A program made the translations under genes and the position numbers. Below are positions 17,579 to 26,190 of a stretch of 64,000 bases of DNA, piece after piece (the stretch's first letter is position 1; each line of letters starts with the position of its first letter). Source of the stretch: UBA7957 sp965222695 (GTDB lineage: Bacteria > Pseudomonadota > Gammaproteobacteria > Granulosicoccales > Granulosicoccaceae); NCBI GenBank assembly GCA_965222695.1, contig OZ244967.1, positions 682,001 through 746,000 on the forward strand, given 5' to 3'. The notes under the pieces were generated by a model. That model searched no databases, was not told the origin of the DNA, and saw only the letters and a list, made by a program, of their open reading frames with translations.

Positions 17579-18265
17579 TCAGATAATATGCACACGCAAG
17601 TGTGCAACTCGCTCAAGAGAAGCTTCCAGAAAATCGCCTCTTTGAACGGGGCCGACACCGGCGGGTGTTCCTGTATAGATTAAATCGCCGGGCTCAAGGA
17701 TAAACTGTTCCGATAGGATAGAGATCAGCTCTGCCGATTTCCAAATCATCTGATTGATATTACCGGACTGACGTGTCTGCTGATTGACTTTCAGGCTGAT
17801 GGTCAAGTCTTCCGGGTGGCCACTGAATTCCGCGGGCATGATTTCCGAGCAGGGCGCCGATCCGGAAAAACCTTTCGCCGCATCCCACGGCCGGCCGGCT
17901 TTTTTGGCCGCAGCCTGGATATCGCGGCAGGTCATGTCAAGACCGACCGCGTAGCCGTATACGGTGTCCAGGGCATTCTCCCGGGGGATGTTTTTTCCAC
18001 CGTTTTGCAGCGCAATGACCATTTCCACCTCATGATGTACGTCCTGGCTGTTAACGGGGTAGACAAAAGCTTCGTGATCGGTAATCAGCGCGTTGGCCGG
18101 TTTCATAAAGAAAAAGGGCGCTTCGCGGTCCGGATCATGACCCATTTCCACGGCATGTGCTGCGTAGTTACGCGCCACGCAGAATATATTGTTCACCGGG
18201 AATCGCAGGGAAGAACCATAAATCGGCAGCGTAACCTGGGCTGCGGGTGTAATCGGGAAGGTCAT
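17579..18265 (-). CDS. Fumarylacetoacetate hydrolase family protein
   Basis: A 228-residue FAH-fold hydrolase. The N-terminus has IFCVARNYAAHAVEMG, the metal-binding region HHEVEMVIAL carries the Glu ligands, and GDLIYTGTPAGVGP is the conserved C-terminal glycine-rich loop. Members act as acylpyruvases, oxaloacetate decarboxylases/tautomerases or 2-hydroxyhepta-diene-dioate isomerases; E. coli YcgM has a similar size. The gene is in the same direction as the AOR operon, 94 bp upstream of the ferredoxin gene, so shared transcription is possible but not required. Confidence 0.88.
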   Translation of the reverse strand: MTFPITPAAQVTLPIYGSSLRFPVNNIFCVARNYAAHAVEMGHDPDREAPFFFMKPANALITDHEAFVYPVNSQDVHHEVEMVIALQNGGKNIPRENALDTVYGYAVGLDMTCRDIQAAAKKAGRPWDAAKGFSGSAPCSEIMPAEFSGHPEDLTISLKVNQQTRQSGNINQMIWKSAELISILSEQFILEPGDLIYTGTPAGVGPVQRGDFLEASLERVAHLRVHII

Positions 18266-18351
18266 GATTGTATTTTATATATTGCCTTATCGGCTTTATC
18301 TTAATCGTCGTATTATTATTGTAAGCTAGCGTGTAATGTCCTGCCCGGCAA

Positions 18352-18912
18352 TCAGCGCATCATTTTGAATGCCATGCCGAGAATATCGTCGATTATCGAT
18401 CCGTCGTTATCCGAATCCAACAGAGATGCGATGATTCCGCGGGATTGTTGTGCAGAAGCCGCTGTCCGGGAAGAACCGCCGCCGAATATACCTTTACCAA
18501 AAATCTGTTTGCTCATCGCGCCCATAGCGATCGACGCAACCACCGGCAGCATTTTCTTTAAAAGGCCTGTGCTGAGCCCGGTTTTTTCAGCAGCGCTTGA
18601 GGCCACCCGTCTGCTGACGTCCTTGCTGCCGAAGATATGACCGAGAATCGAGTTACCGTCGTCTGTTGTTTCCTGCCGACCGAGAATACTGGGATCATCC
18701 AGGTACCGCTTGTGATTGCCTGTTTCAATGGCAGAGAGTAGCTCGTCCAGGCCCTTTTCATCAGATGTATTGTGTTGCATTCCACGCTGAAGTGACGGTA
18801 GCATCTGTTCTATTGCTTTGCGGGCCTGACCTTCGCTCAAACCGAATTGATTGGCCACTTGTGAAACCGCCGCTTTGTTCTGATCTCCCAGAACCAGATC
18901 GAAAAGGTTCAT
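18352..18912 (-). CDS. DUF937 family protein
   Basis: A 186-residue protein starting at ATG 18912 (MNLFDLVLGDQNKAAV), which has AGGAGA 7 bp upstream; the frame is open for 86 more codons upstream but that part has no family resemblance. The first half has the LSEGQARKAIEQMLPSLQRGM segment seen in DUF937 proteins, a helical domain of unknown function. The C-terminal part has Ala/Gly-rich helices and an acidic tail (LLDSDNDGSIIDDILGM). It is cytoplasmic, with no signal peptide. Confidence 0.8.
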   Translation of the reverse strand: MNLFDLVLGDQNKAAVSQVANQFGLSEGQARKAIEQMLPSLQRGMQHNTSDEKGLDELLSAIETGNHKRYLDDPSILGRQETTDDGNSILGHIFGSKDVSRRVASSAAEKTGLSTGLLKKMLPVVASIAMGAMSKQIFGKGIFGGGSSRTAASAQQSRGIIASLLDSDNDGSIIDDILGMAFKMMR

Positions 18913-19107
18913 GTCTGTTCTCCTGAAATTGATAGTTACCGACTTTAACATACAATATTGGCATTGAGGTATGTGTTTACAAGCGTTTCCATTGTCAGCG
19001 TTCAAGTCGGTTCCAGCAGCGGATGGATGATTGCAGTATCGCAATCCTTGTTGCAGAAATCGGGTTGTTTCCGATGATAATGATGGGAGGAGGTAACGGA
19101 ATCTGCT

Positions 19108-20049
19108 GTGTCTATGAAAATGATTAGGTTTTTTGTGTTGTTTTTCGTCAGTACTCAGGCGCTGGGGCACAATCTGATATTACCGCCGAACGATGTGGAT
19201 CTGGTCGGCGGAATTCAAACCGCGACGACGGTCAAAGGCGATTCATTGCTGGATGTTGCCCGGCGGTATGACTTTGGCCAGGAAGAAATCCTGTTAGCAA
19301 ATCCCCACGTCGATCGATGGTTGCCGGAGCCCGGCACGACAGTCGTTTTACCCTCGCGTTTTATTCTTCCGGATGCGCCGCGTAACGGCATGGTTCTGAA
19401 TTTACCGGAGATGCGTATCTATTATTACGATGAGAAGGGTACGGATGAACTGGGGACGCAGACTTTAGTTACCCATCCTGTCAGTGTAGGGCGCATGGAC
19501 TGGAACACACCCTTGGGGACGACGCGCATAGTCTCTAAGAAAAAAGATCCGAGCTGGACACCACCCGAATCCATCAGAAGGGAACACGAACTTGAGGGAG
19601 ATCCTTTACCCGCTGTGGTTCCTCCCGGGCCGGATAATCCGCTGGGCCAATATGCCATGCGACTGGGAATACCGGGTTATCTGATCCACAGTACCAACAA
19701 GCCTTACGGGGTCGGTATGCGTGTTACTCACGGCTGTGTCAGAATGTATCCGGAAGATATAGAAGCGTTTTTCGAACTTGTACCCATCAATACAGCGGTG
19801 ACTTTGGTCAATCAGCCCATCAAGATTGGCTGGTACGGAGGTCAGTTGTACATGGAGATTCATCCACCGATGGAAGAGGATAAAGTGGACGATGAAGCGC
19901 TTTTACAACAGGCTCTGGATCTGGTTAAAGCCAAGCTTGGAGAAAATCCGAGAGTGGCTATACGTTGGAGCCTTTTACGTGAGGCTGTCGCTGCAAAAAA
20001 CGGCATGCCACAGATAATTTCACGCGATGATGTGGTTCGGGCTGAATAG
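19108..20049 (+). CDS. L,D-transpeptidase (YkuD family, ErfK/YbiS-like)
   Basis: A 313-residue exported protein with an N-terminal signal (FFVLFFVSTQALG), a LysM-like segment (TTVKGDSLLDVARRYDF) and a YkuD catalytic domain. The active-site block is HSTNKP ... VTHGCVRMYPEDI with the catalytic Cys in HGCVRM. Family members make 3-3 cross-links in peptidoglycan or attach the outer-membrane lipoprotein Lpp to it. An Lpp-like lipoprotein lies 110 bp downstream on the other strand, which supports the anchoring role. The start is uncertain: GTG 19108 is 13 bp from a strong GGAGGAGGT, ATG 19114 is 19 bp from it. Confidence 0.92.
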   Translation: MSMKMIRFFVLFFVSTQALGHNLILPPNDVDLVGGIQTATTVKGDSLLDVARRYDFGQEEILLANPHVDRWLPEPGTTVVLPSRFILPDAPRNGMVLNLPEMRIYYYDEKGTDELGTQTLVTHPVSVGRMDWNTPLGTTRIVSKKKDPSWTPPESIRREHELEGDPLPAVVPPGPDNPLGQYAMRLGIPGYLIHSTNKPYGVGMRVTHGCVRMYPEDIEAFFELVPINTAVTLVNQPIKIGWYGGQLYMEIHPPMEEDKVDDEALLQQALDLVKAKLGENPRVAIRWSLLREAVAAKNGMPQIISRDDVVRAE

Positions 20050-20107
20050 AGATGGCAAGGGGCGGAATGTCAATTTCACCTTCGGATTGGCCTGGCGTGC
20101 AAGCAAA

Positions 20108-20133
20108 ACAGGCCATGAAAATTCATGGCCTGT
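20108..20133 (-). terminator. Intrinsic terminator of the lpp-like operon
   Basis: A perfect 12-bp stem (ACAGGCCATGAA / TTCATGGCCTGT) with almost no loop. On the minus strand it is followed by TTTTGC, so it terminates the lipoprotein transcript. It may also stop the converging transpeptidase transcript. Confidence 0.75.
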
Positions 20134-20158
20134 GGAGCATTCTCTAAATATCCGGCGA

Positions 20159-20455
20159 TTATTTATACATTGCCTTTTTAAACATTTGGTCAAGCTTGGA
20201 CTCAGTGGCTTCCGACATGCTTTTGGCTTCGTTGGCAACCGAGAGAGCATTGGCCGCGTCCGCTTTTGCTGAATTTGCGGCTGCCAGTGCTTCTTCAGCC
20301 TTGCCCATGGCATCAGCGTTACCGCTTTTTGCTTCGCTCACCTGTTTTTTCAGATCTTCCAGTTCATCAGTTGTAACGGCATTACTGGCGCAACCCGCTA
20401 AGCCGGCTGAAGCCAGAACAACTGGCAGAATAGTAGCTACTAAAATACGTTTCAT
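20159..20455 (-). CDS. Lpp/OprI-like alanine-zipper outer-membrane lipoprotein
   Basis: A 98-residue lipoprotein with lipobox LAGC and a mature coiled coil rich in Ala at heptad positions (AEEALAAANSAKADAANAL). It ends in MYK; in Lpp the terminal lysine is the residue covalently linked to peptidoglycan. Length and composition match OprI/Lpp-type lipoproteins of gammaproteobacteria. It lies 25 bp downstream of one L,D-transpeptidase gene and converges with another, so both enzymes that could attach it are next door. Confidence 0.85.
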   Translation of the reverse strand: MKRILVATILPVVLASAGLAGCASNAVTTDELEDLKKQVSEAKSGNADAMGKAEEALAAANSAKADAANALSVANEAKSMSEATESKLDQMFKKAMYK

Positions 20456-20480
20456 TGTTTTTAAATCCTCAATAAAAAAA

Positions 20481-21077
20481 TTAACGAATAATGACCGGTG
20501 TACCTATGCCAACCGACTTACTGAGCTCGTCGAGCTGCTCATCAGTCAATGCGACACAACCATTGGTCCAATTAAAAGAATCGTGGATCGATCGATCGCT
20601 GGCGCCGATTCCGTGGATGCCGAGGTTGCCGCCGAGCTCGGTATCCTGCGGTGGGAGTCTGCCTTCATCCAGCGCCTTCTTAATTCTACTAAAAGTCTTA
20701 GCTGAAATTTTGTTTTCGTCAAGCGCATGCGCCGCTTGACGCAGCGTGGGATAGGAAAATCCAAGAAATTTATGGTATCGCTCGCTGTCGGAAATCCAGG
20801 CAATAGAGTACTCGCCTATTGGTGTTGTTTTGTCTCCGTTGGTCCTGTGGTGGCTGGTACCCCCTCTGCCTATGGATATGTTCTCAAAGGTACGGACAGG
20901 TTTTAAGCCCTTCATGACGGCAATTTTGTTACGTTTGGTATCGATCAGAAGCCAGGGCGCATAGTCTTGTCCGGCGAGTGCGCCAAGAGGTATCAACAAT
21001 GCCCCGGCAATCAGCAAAAGAGAAATTATTGCCGAATGGAAAGACCGATAGCGGAGTGTTCGTTTTTTTTCTGACAA
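20481..21077 (-). CDS. L,D-transpeptidase family protein
   Basis: A 198-residue YkuD-domain protein with an N-terminal membrane/signal segment (IISLLLIAGALLIPLGALA). The catalytic region reads LGIHGIGASDRSIHDSF then NWTNGCVALTDEQ, where NGC replaces the common HGC but the catalytic Cys is kept. It lacks a LysM domain. It is the first gene of a two-gene operon with the Lpp-like lipoprotein. It may attach that lipoprotein to peptidoglycan, cut that link (as DpaA/YafK-type enzymes do), or make 3-3 cross-links. Which of these cannot be decided from sequence. Confidence 0.88.
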   Translation of the reverse strand: MSEKKRTLRYRSFHSAIISLLLIAGALLIPLGALAGQDYAPWLLIDTKRNKIAVMKGLKPVRTFENISIGRGGTSHHRTNGDKTTPIGEYSIAWISDSERYHKFLGFSYPTLRQAAHALDENKISAKTFSRIKKALDEGRLPPQDTELGGNLGIHGIGASDRSIHDSFNWTNGCVALTDEQLDELSKSVGIGTPVIIR

Positions 21078-21237
21078 TGGAATCTCTCAGCCGTGTTGCA
21101 CGCTTGCAAAGTGATAAAACCGTCGCTTCCCCTGACAAAATACATTATAGAAGCTCGCAGGCATTTGTATCGGCCGATGAAGCCGGATGATGAGATCCTA
21201 TAGGCCGGTTATAGGGTACGGTTCGATCGCAAAAGCC

Positions 21238-21558
21238 CTAAATAAAGGCTTCCCAATCCATCAATACTTCATGGAAGTGTTTTAGTTTGGTCGTATAAAT
21301 GTCCGATTGCCGGTCAGCTTCGCTTTCGATGGTGATGATTTCCGGAGTCATGGTCACTGTATGGGCATTACCGTAAAACTCACGTGAGTCGGCGTGCCCG
21401 TTTTGTACTGCCCAGATATCGTCCAATAAGGCCTGCAATATGATCGTATCCTCCTGAATGTCCGTTTCCAGAAAAATGGTCAGCATCTTCTCTGCGATCG
21501 GACCTCTTGCTCTGGGGATATCATTGTCATCACGAAAGAACTTGAGATTTTTTGCCAT
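21238..21558 (-). CDS. Small acidic protein downstream of EndoU lipoprotein (UPF0231/YacL-like?)
   Basis: A 106-residue protein starting 3 bp after the stop of the EndoU-domain gene, so the two are surely co-transcribed. It has no signal peptide, is acidic, and ends in a segment (GNAHTVTMTPEIITIES ... DWEAFI) that recalls UPF0231/YacL proteins; I am not certain of the match. Its position directly behind a nuclease-domain gene fits an immunity protein, but the nuclease appears to be exported while this protein is cytoplasmic. The function is therefore open. Confidence 0.6.
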   Translation of the reverse strand: MAKNLKFFRDDNDIPRARGPIAEKMLTIFLETDIQEDTIILQALLDDIWAVQNGHADSREFYGNAHTVTMTPEIITIESEADRQSDIYTTKLKHFHEVLMDWEAFI

Positions 21559-21561
21559 TTT

Positions 21562-22080
21562 CTAATCCCTGATATATACCGGGAAGGCGGTGTTTATTCT
21601 ACCGTCGTTAAGAATATAGCCCTGTATCGGAAATCCAAGGCCGGATGGTCCGCTCCAGGGTTGTTTTTTTGATTTATCGCGCTCACTGTATGCATATGTA
21701 ATTGCTGTGATAATTTCGTCGCGCGATAAATTGTCCGGAAACATGGTGGAGAATTTTTCAATCCAGGTATTGCGGGATTTGTCGTGCACTTCGACTCTTG
21801 CAGTATAAACACCCGCTTTATTCGGCTTGGACATTATGCGCGCTATACGCGCGCCGGTGGAACTCTCTGTGTCTTTCGGCCTGACATGAAATCCGGTAGG
21901 TTTTCCCTTTTTATTGATTTCGCCGTGAAAAATATGGTGAAGATTGATGGCGGGAGAGGTTTGGGACCATTTTTTATCGCTTGTGTCAAGGTCGGTCGAC
22001 GTACAGGATACAAGCGCGGATAACAGCAGTGTGACGGCGGTAAATGCACAAGCCATCAATCTCTTCTTTCGAGAGAGCAT
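21562..22080 (-). CDS. EndoU-nuclease-domain lipoprotein
   Basis: A 172-residue predicted lipoprotein (lipobox LVSC, Cys26). The mature part begins INLHHIFHGEINKKGKPTGFH, which matches the start of bacterial EndoU domains, where two histidines (here about H49/H52 and H65) take part in catalysis. It continues to FPDNLSRDEIITAITYAYS and a C-terminal GYILNDGRINTAFPVY block that fits the end of the fold. Bacterial EndoU domains are RNases found at the tips of CdiA and MafB toxins. Here the domain stands alone behind a lipoprotein signal. A small gene follows by 3 bp. It may be a delivered toxin, a periplasmic RNase or a repurposed fold. Confidence 0.65.
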   Translation of the reverse strand: MLSRKKRLMACAFTAVTLLLSALVSCTSTDLDTSDKKWSQTSPAINLHHIFHGEINKKGKPTGFHVRPKDTESSTGARIARIMSKPNKAGVYTARVEVHDKSRNTWIEKFSTMFPDNLSRDEIITAITYAYSERDKSKKQPWSGPSGLGFPIQGYILNDGRINTAFPVYIRD

Positions 22081-22358
22081 ATCGGTAGAAAAGCCAGCCT
22101 ATTTACAGAATTATTATTAATTCTACTCAAAAACGAATTTTTTTCCAGATTTTCCCACAAATAAATTGTGGGCAAAAATCCCTGAATAATGCCTGTCCAT
22201 TGAATCCGCAGAAGGCTCGAAAAACCGCTTGAAGCAGCAAAGGCAAGTGTTTCAGGGTGAAAAAACATTATTTGTCCAAGACTAATAAAACATTGAAATC
22301 AGGAAGTTAATCCCCAGATTGCGTGTAGCAAAAGTCGATTTCAAAACGCACCGATACT

Positions 22359-23300
22359 ATGCAATACAAAGACTATTACAAAATTCTGGGTGTCCGCCGC
22401 GAGGCCAGTCAGGACGAAATAAAAAAAGTCTACCGCAAACTCGCCCGTAAGTATCATCCGGATGTCAGCAAGGAAAAAGATGCGGAGGAGCGTTTTAAGG
22501 AAATCGGCGAAGCCTATGAGGTTCTTCGTGATGAGGAGAAACGCGCGGCCTACGATCAACTCGGCCCGAACTGGAAACAGGGACAGGAATTCACCCCGCC
22601 GCCGGGTTGGGAAAGCAATTTTGATTTTGGCGGATTTTCTTCTTCCGGAACATCGTCTGCGTTCAGTGATTTTTTTGAAAGCCTGTTCGGGCAAAGCATG
22701 GGAGGGCATACCCGGCAATCCCATGGTCATGGATTCCGTCAGACGCGCGGTCAAGACCAACAGGCCTCCATTCAGATAGACTTGGAAGACACTTACCGTG
22801 GAGCGACAAAGACAGTCAGTCTGAATATTCCACAACAATCTGCCCCCAGGCTGTCGGCCAGGCCGCGTAAATTAAAGGTTAAGATTCCAAAAGGTATCAA
22901 GGCCGGACAGAAAATCCGACTTGTAGGTCAGGGAGGAAAATCCGCCACTGGGGGTACGGCGGGGGATTTGCAATTGCAAGTCGGTTTCCGACCCCATCCG
23001 CTTTACACGGTAGAAAACGCCGATGTTTATCTTGAGTTGCCTGTGACTCCCTGGGAAGCTGCCTTGGGTGCGACCATCGATGTGCCTACGCCGTCCGGCA
23101 GGCTCGGCCTGAAAATTCCGCCAGGATCGGAACAGGGTAAAAAACTGCGGCTCCGGGGCAGAGGGATTCCCGGCAATCCGGCAGGTGACTTTTATGTTGT
23201 GCTTAAACTCACCCTGCCACAGGCCAACAATGATAAAGCGCGTAAGCTATACACCGAAATGCAAAACGAGCTTGCCTATAATCCTCGAAGACATCTATAG
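22359..23300 (+). CDS. cbpA: DnaJ-family co-chaperone / curved DNA-binding protein (CbpA type)
   Basis: A 313-residue class II DnaJ protein. The J domain (residues 1-70) has YRKLARKYHPDVSK with the HPD triad. It is followed by a Gly/Phe-rich linker (about 90-135) and two C-terminal substrate-binding beta domains (about 140-300, KVKIPKGIKAGQKIRLVGQG and LKIPPGSEQGKKLRLRGRG). The cysteine zinc fingers of DnaJ are absent, as in CbpA. It stimulates DnaK and may bind curved DNA. No cbpM modulator follows. Confidence 0.92.
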   Translation: MQYKDYYKILGVRREASQDEIKKVYRKLARKYHPDVSKEKDAEERFKEIGEAYEVLRDEEKRAAYDQLGPNWKQGQEFTPPPGWESNFDFGGFSSSGTSSAFSDFFESLFGQSMGGHTRQSHGHGFRQTRGQDQQASIQIDLEDTYRGATKTVSLNIPQQSAPRLSARPRKLKVKIPKGIKAGQKIRLVGQGGKSATGGTAGDLQLQVGFRPHPLYTVENADVYLELPVTPWEAALGATIDVPTPSGRLGLKIPPGSEQGKKLRLRGRGIPGNPAGDFYVVLKLTLPQANNDKARKLYTEMQNELAYNPRRHL

Positions 23301-23613
23301 CGGCGCAGCTAAGCTGCCGTTGCGGCAAGTCGGGCCGTTAGCCGAACCTGTTCTGATGCCCACAGGCGTCCAATTCTGACTCTTATTTCAATAACTTGAC
23401 GGCATTCCGTCCGGATAATGCCAACTTTTCGACGCTTTTGTCATTTTTAATGAAAAGACTGAATTTATTGTGGTCTTAGTCGCGTTTTTTTTCTCCGGGA
23501 TCGATTCAAATACCTCAGCACAGAACACTATTTGACGGCAGCGCCAAAAAGTCATTATTTTGACGTTATTGCTTGATTAGAATTGCGTTTAAAGCGCCTT
23601 GAAGGTCCCAAAG

Positions 23614-24300
23614 ATGAATATTATAACTAAAACAATACAACCCTCTGATTCCAAAAGAAAACCCGTTTGGCCAAAGGTCTTACTGTGTGTCGGTATACTT
23701 GGAGGGCTGATTTCCGCTTCTCGGGCAAATGCCGCCAGTTTTGGTGTGCGTGTAGTTGATGAATTCGGCAAACCCGTGAGCGGAGCAGCCGTCTGTATCG
23801 GAACCCGTGGAAAGACCAATCAATTCGGCAGCTATCTGACTTCGGCGAGCGGCGATGTGGTGGTAGATGATTTGCCCCTGGTTCCGCTGAGTGTGATTGT
23901 ATCGAAAAAAGAATATCAGGGAGTGCAGCTTTTGCAGCCGATCCGGAATTGGAACCTGGTCACCCAGGTTACCTTATTGATGCATGGCGCAGGTCCGGTC
24001 TGCGATCACCAGATCGTTGAAACGGCACCGGAATCACGTTCTTTAACCATCGACAGTTTGTACGCCGACAGGCGAGGTTCTTCTTATACGATTTCTTCAG
24101 AAGTTTCCGGTAAACCAAGTCATTATCGAGTCAGTGACCGAAAGGATTTTCAAGGTGCCAGGTGGCTGCCCTATAACGATCAGGTAAAATATTGGGGCAA
24201 ATCGAACGGTACTTTATACTTTCAGGTCAAGCGGTTTTCGGGCAGTAAAAGTAATTGGCTGGAAGCCAAGTCCACCATCGTCGAGGTGGCGGTCAACTGA
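23614..24300 (+). CDS. Exported protein with carboxypeptidase-regulatory-like beta domain
   Basis: A 228-residue protein of unknown function. It has a long N-terminal signal (VLLCVGILGGLISASRANA). Then comes a domain that looks like the CNA-B/carboxypeptidase-regulatory fold (VVDEFGKPVSGAAVCIGTRGKTNQFGSYLTSASGDVVVDDLP), then a beta-rich C-terminal half with two cysteines in the middle. ATG 23614 is preferred because GAAGG lies 8 bp upstream; a TTG 15 bases earlier is in frame. A strong terminator follows, so it is a single-gene unit. The likely location is the periplasm or cell surface. Confidence 0.7.
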   Translation: MNIITKTIQPSDSKRKPVWPKVLLCVGILGGLISASRANAASFGVRVVDEFGKPVSGAAVCIGTRGKTNQFGSYLTSASGDVVVDDLPLVPLSVIVSKKEYQGVQLLQPIRNWNLVTQVTLLMHGAGPVCDHQIVETAPESRSLTIDSLYADRRGSSYTISSEVSGKPSHYRVSDRKDFQGARWLPYNDQVKYWGKSNGTLYFQVKRFSGSKSNWLEAKSTIVEVAVN

Positions 24301-24348
24301 ATCAGCAGGCGTTTTCTTCACTCGTGCAAGTAAATCGAAACTGAATTG

Positions 24349-24373
24349 CGCCACCCAAGGGTGGCGTTTTTTT
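24349..24373 (+). terminator. Rho-independent terminator
   Basis: Perfect 8-bp stem CGCCACCC / GGGTGGCG with an AA loop, followed by seven T. It ends the transcript of the exported protein at 23614-24300. Confidence 0.92.
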
Positions 24374-24398
24374 ATTCAGACAGTTGTTCATGGGTTCT

Positions 24399-24587
24399 CT
24401 ACGTCCGCTTTATGGATTCCAGTTCCTCTGCCGACAACTGCCGCGCATCGGATTCGAGCATTACCGGAATATCGTCCTTTATCGGATAGGCCAGACCCGC
24501 CTGCCGGCTCCAGAGTTCATCTTTGACACGGATTAATTTTCCCTTGGTCACAGGGCAAACTAAAATATCGAGTAATCGCTTATCCAT
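24399..24587 (-). CDS. Trm112-family (UPF0434/YcaR-like) small protein
   Basis: A 62-residue protein with the Trm112 layout: MDKRLLDILVCPVTKGKL at the start, then RQAGLAYPIKDDIPVML. YcaR-type members have lost most zinc ligands, as here, where only one cysteine remains. ATG 24587 has AAGGA upstream and gives the family length; the frame extends 18 codons further. In many gammaproteobacteria it sits between lpxK and kdsB, but neither gene is here. The function is unknown. Confidence 0.88.
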   Translation of the reverse strand: MDKRLLDILVCPVTKGKLIRVKDELWSRQAGLAYPIKDDIPVMLESDARQLSAEELESIKRT

Positions 24588-24878
24588 TATCTGTCCTTTA
24601 AAACTTTTTCGGTAAATGTCTATTTTACCCGATTGAACCAAACCTCGCTCCTTCAGGGAAAACAGATTTTTTTAATGATCAGCAGCCGAGCTTGAGCCGG
24701 ATTGTCACCATAACACCTTCCGTTTTGACCAGGGGATGGAGAGTGTTCTAAAGTAGATCGTGCCGGAGGAATTGGTGATTGGGACAACTCAATATCATTG
24801 CACTAACTGCAGGGATAATATTATTGCTTGAGTAGTCTTTCAAAATTGATTTAGATTCTATAAATGCGGGTATGGCTT

Positions 24879-25586
24879 ATGCGAACAATCGGACTCATCG
24901 GCGGGATGAGCTGGGAATCCACCACGCTTTACTATCAATGGATAAACAGAGAGGTCAAATGCAGACTGGGTGGTTTACACAGTGCAAAACTGATTCTGAT
25001 CAGTGTGGACTTCGCCGAAATTGAAGCCAAGCAGCACGCAGGTGACTGGGCAGGTACAGCGGAAATTCTGGTAGATGCAGCCCTTCGCCTTGAGGCGGCC
25101 GATGCCGATTGTCTGGTCATTTGTACCAATACCATGCACAAGGTCGCGCCTCAGATAGAAGCGGCAAGCCGTCTTCCGCTTATCCATATTGCAGACGCCA
25201 CGGCGAAAGAAATTCAACGGAATCGCTATGAAAAAGTGGGCTTGCTGGGAACGGGGTTTACCATGACGCAGGATTTCTACAAGCAGCGAATCACCGAGGT
25301 TTCGGGGAAAGAAGTGCTGATTCCGGACCATGAGGAAAAAGGCATTGTACACAATATTATTTATCAGGAACTTTGCCGCGGTCTCGTGCAATCCGAATCG
25401 CGAAATCAGTACCTCAATATCATACAGGGTTTGAAAGAAAGGGGAGCGGAAGCAATCATTCTTGGCTGTACCGAGATTACTCTGCTGGTGAATCCGTCCG
25501 ATACGGATATTCCCCTGCTGGATACCACCGCGATTCATGCTCGGGCAGCTGCTGATTTCGCACTGACCGGCTGTCCGGCCCACTAA
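24879..25586 (+). CDS. Aspartate/glutamate racemase family protein
   Basis: A 235-residue cofactor-independent amino acid racemase of the Asp/Glu/hydantoin family. The N-terminus MRTIGLIGGMSWESTTLYYQ is characteristic. The two catalytic cysteines lie in ICTNTMHK and LGCTEITLL, with the two-domain pseudo-symmetry of the family. E. coli YgeA is a broad-specificity member. The start at ATG 24879 gives the usual N-terminus; an ATG five codons upstream (24864) is also possible, and neither has a strong ribosome site. The substrate is not predictable. Confidence 0.9.
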   Translation: MRTIGLIGGMSWESTTLYYQWINREVKCRLGGLHSAKLILISVDFAEIEAKQHAGDWAGTAEILVDAALRLEAADADCLVICTNTMHKVAPQIEAASRLPLIHIADATAKEIQRNRYEKVGLLGTGFTMTQDFYKQRITEVSGKEVLIPDHEEKGIVHNIIYQELCRGLVQSESRNQYLNIIQGLKERGAEAIILGCTEITLLVNPSDTDIPLLDTTAIHARAAADFALTGCPAH

Positions 25587-25615
25587 GGAATTTCCTGCAG
25601 CAGCCTGACAGAGTA

Positions 25616-26170
25616 CTAGTCGCCTTCAAAGGAGCAAATGGTAAACACCTGTATACCGGTATCCTGAAGATTTTTGGATCCTTTCAAGTCCGGAAGATCG
25701 ATAATGGCAGCGGCCTCTATCAGTTGCCCATTGAGGCTTTTAATCAGTCGAGCTGCGGCGAGCATGGTGCCGCCGGTTGCGATCAGATCGTCCAGCAGCA
25801 GAATCCGCTGGCCCGGTTTCAGTGCATCCTTATGTATTTCAACCTCCGCGGTACCGTACTCCAGCACATAGCTTTCACTGAGTGTCTCACGCGGCAGCTT
25901 ACCTTTTTTCCTGATGGGAACCAGGCTGGTATTTAACTCATAGGCCAGTGCGCCACCGATAATAAAACCGCGAGCGTCGATACAACAGATTGCATCGATT
26001 TCGTAGTCATAGTATCGGTGTATAAAACAATCCACCAGACGCCTGAAAGTTGCCGGGTTGTGTAACAGGGAAGTGATATCGCGAAAGTTAACGCCTTTAT
26101 GCGGCCAGTCTTTAACAGTGCGGATCCGCTGCTTGATGTAGTCAGAATAATAGGTCGTTTCCATTTGCAT
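25616..26170 (-). CDS. apt: Adenine phosphoribosyltransferase
   Basis: Purine salvage enzyme: adenine + PRPP to AMP, in the cytoplasm. The 184-residue protein has the PRPP loop ILLLDDLIATGGTMLAAARL, the flexible loop KKGKLPRETLSESYVLEYG, and the adenine-site region CCIDARGFIIGG. The N-terminal WPHKGVNFRDITSLL block is typical. It is 20 bp downstream of the DAHP synthase stop in the reverse reading and in the same direction, so co-transcription is possible. Start ATG 26170 or 26164. Confidence 0.95.
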   Translation of the reverse strand: MQMETTYYSDYIKQRIRTVKDWPHKGVNFRDITSLLHNPATFRRLVDCFIHRYYDYEIDAICCIDARGFIIGGALAYELNTSLVPIRKKGKLPRETLSESYVLEYGTAEVEIHKDALKPGQRILLLDDLIATGGTMLAAARLIKSLNGQLIEAAAIIDLPDLKGSKNLQDTGIQVFTICSFEGD

Positions 26171-26190
26171 GTGATACTTTCTTTGCGGGA

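Noticed and set aside
22359..23300. Full DnaJ with zinc fingers
   Set aside because: No CxxCxGxG repeats are present, so CbpA type is the better label.
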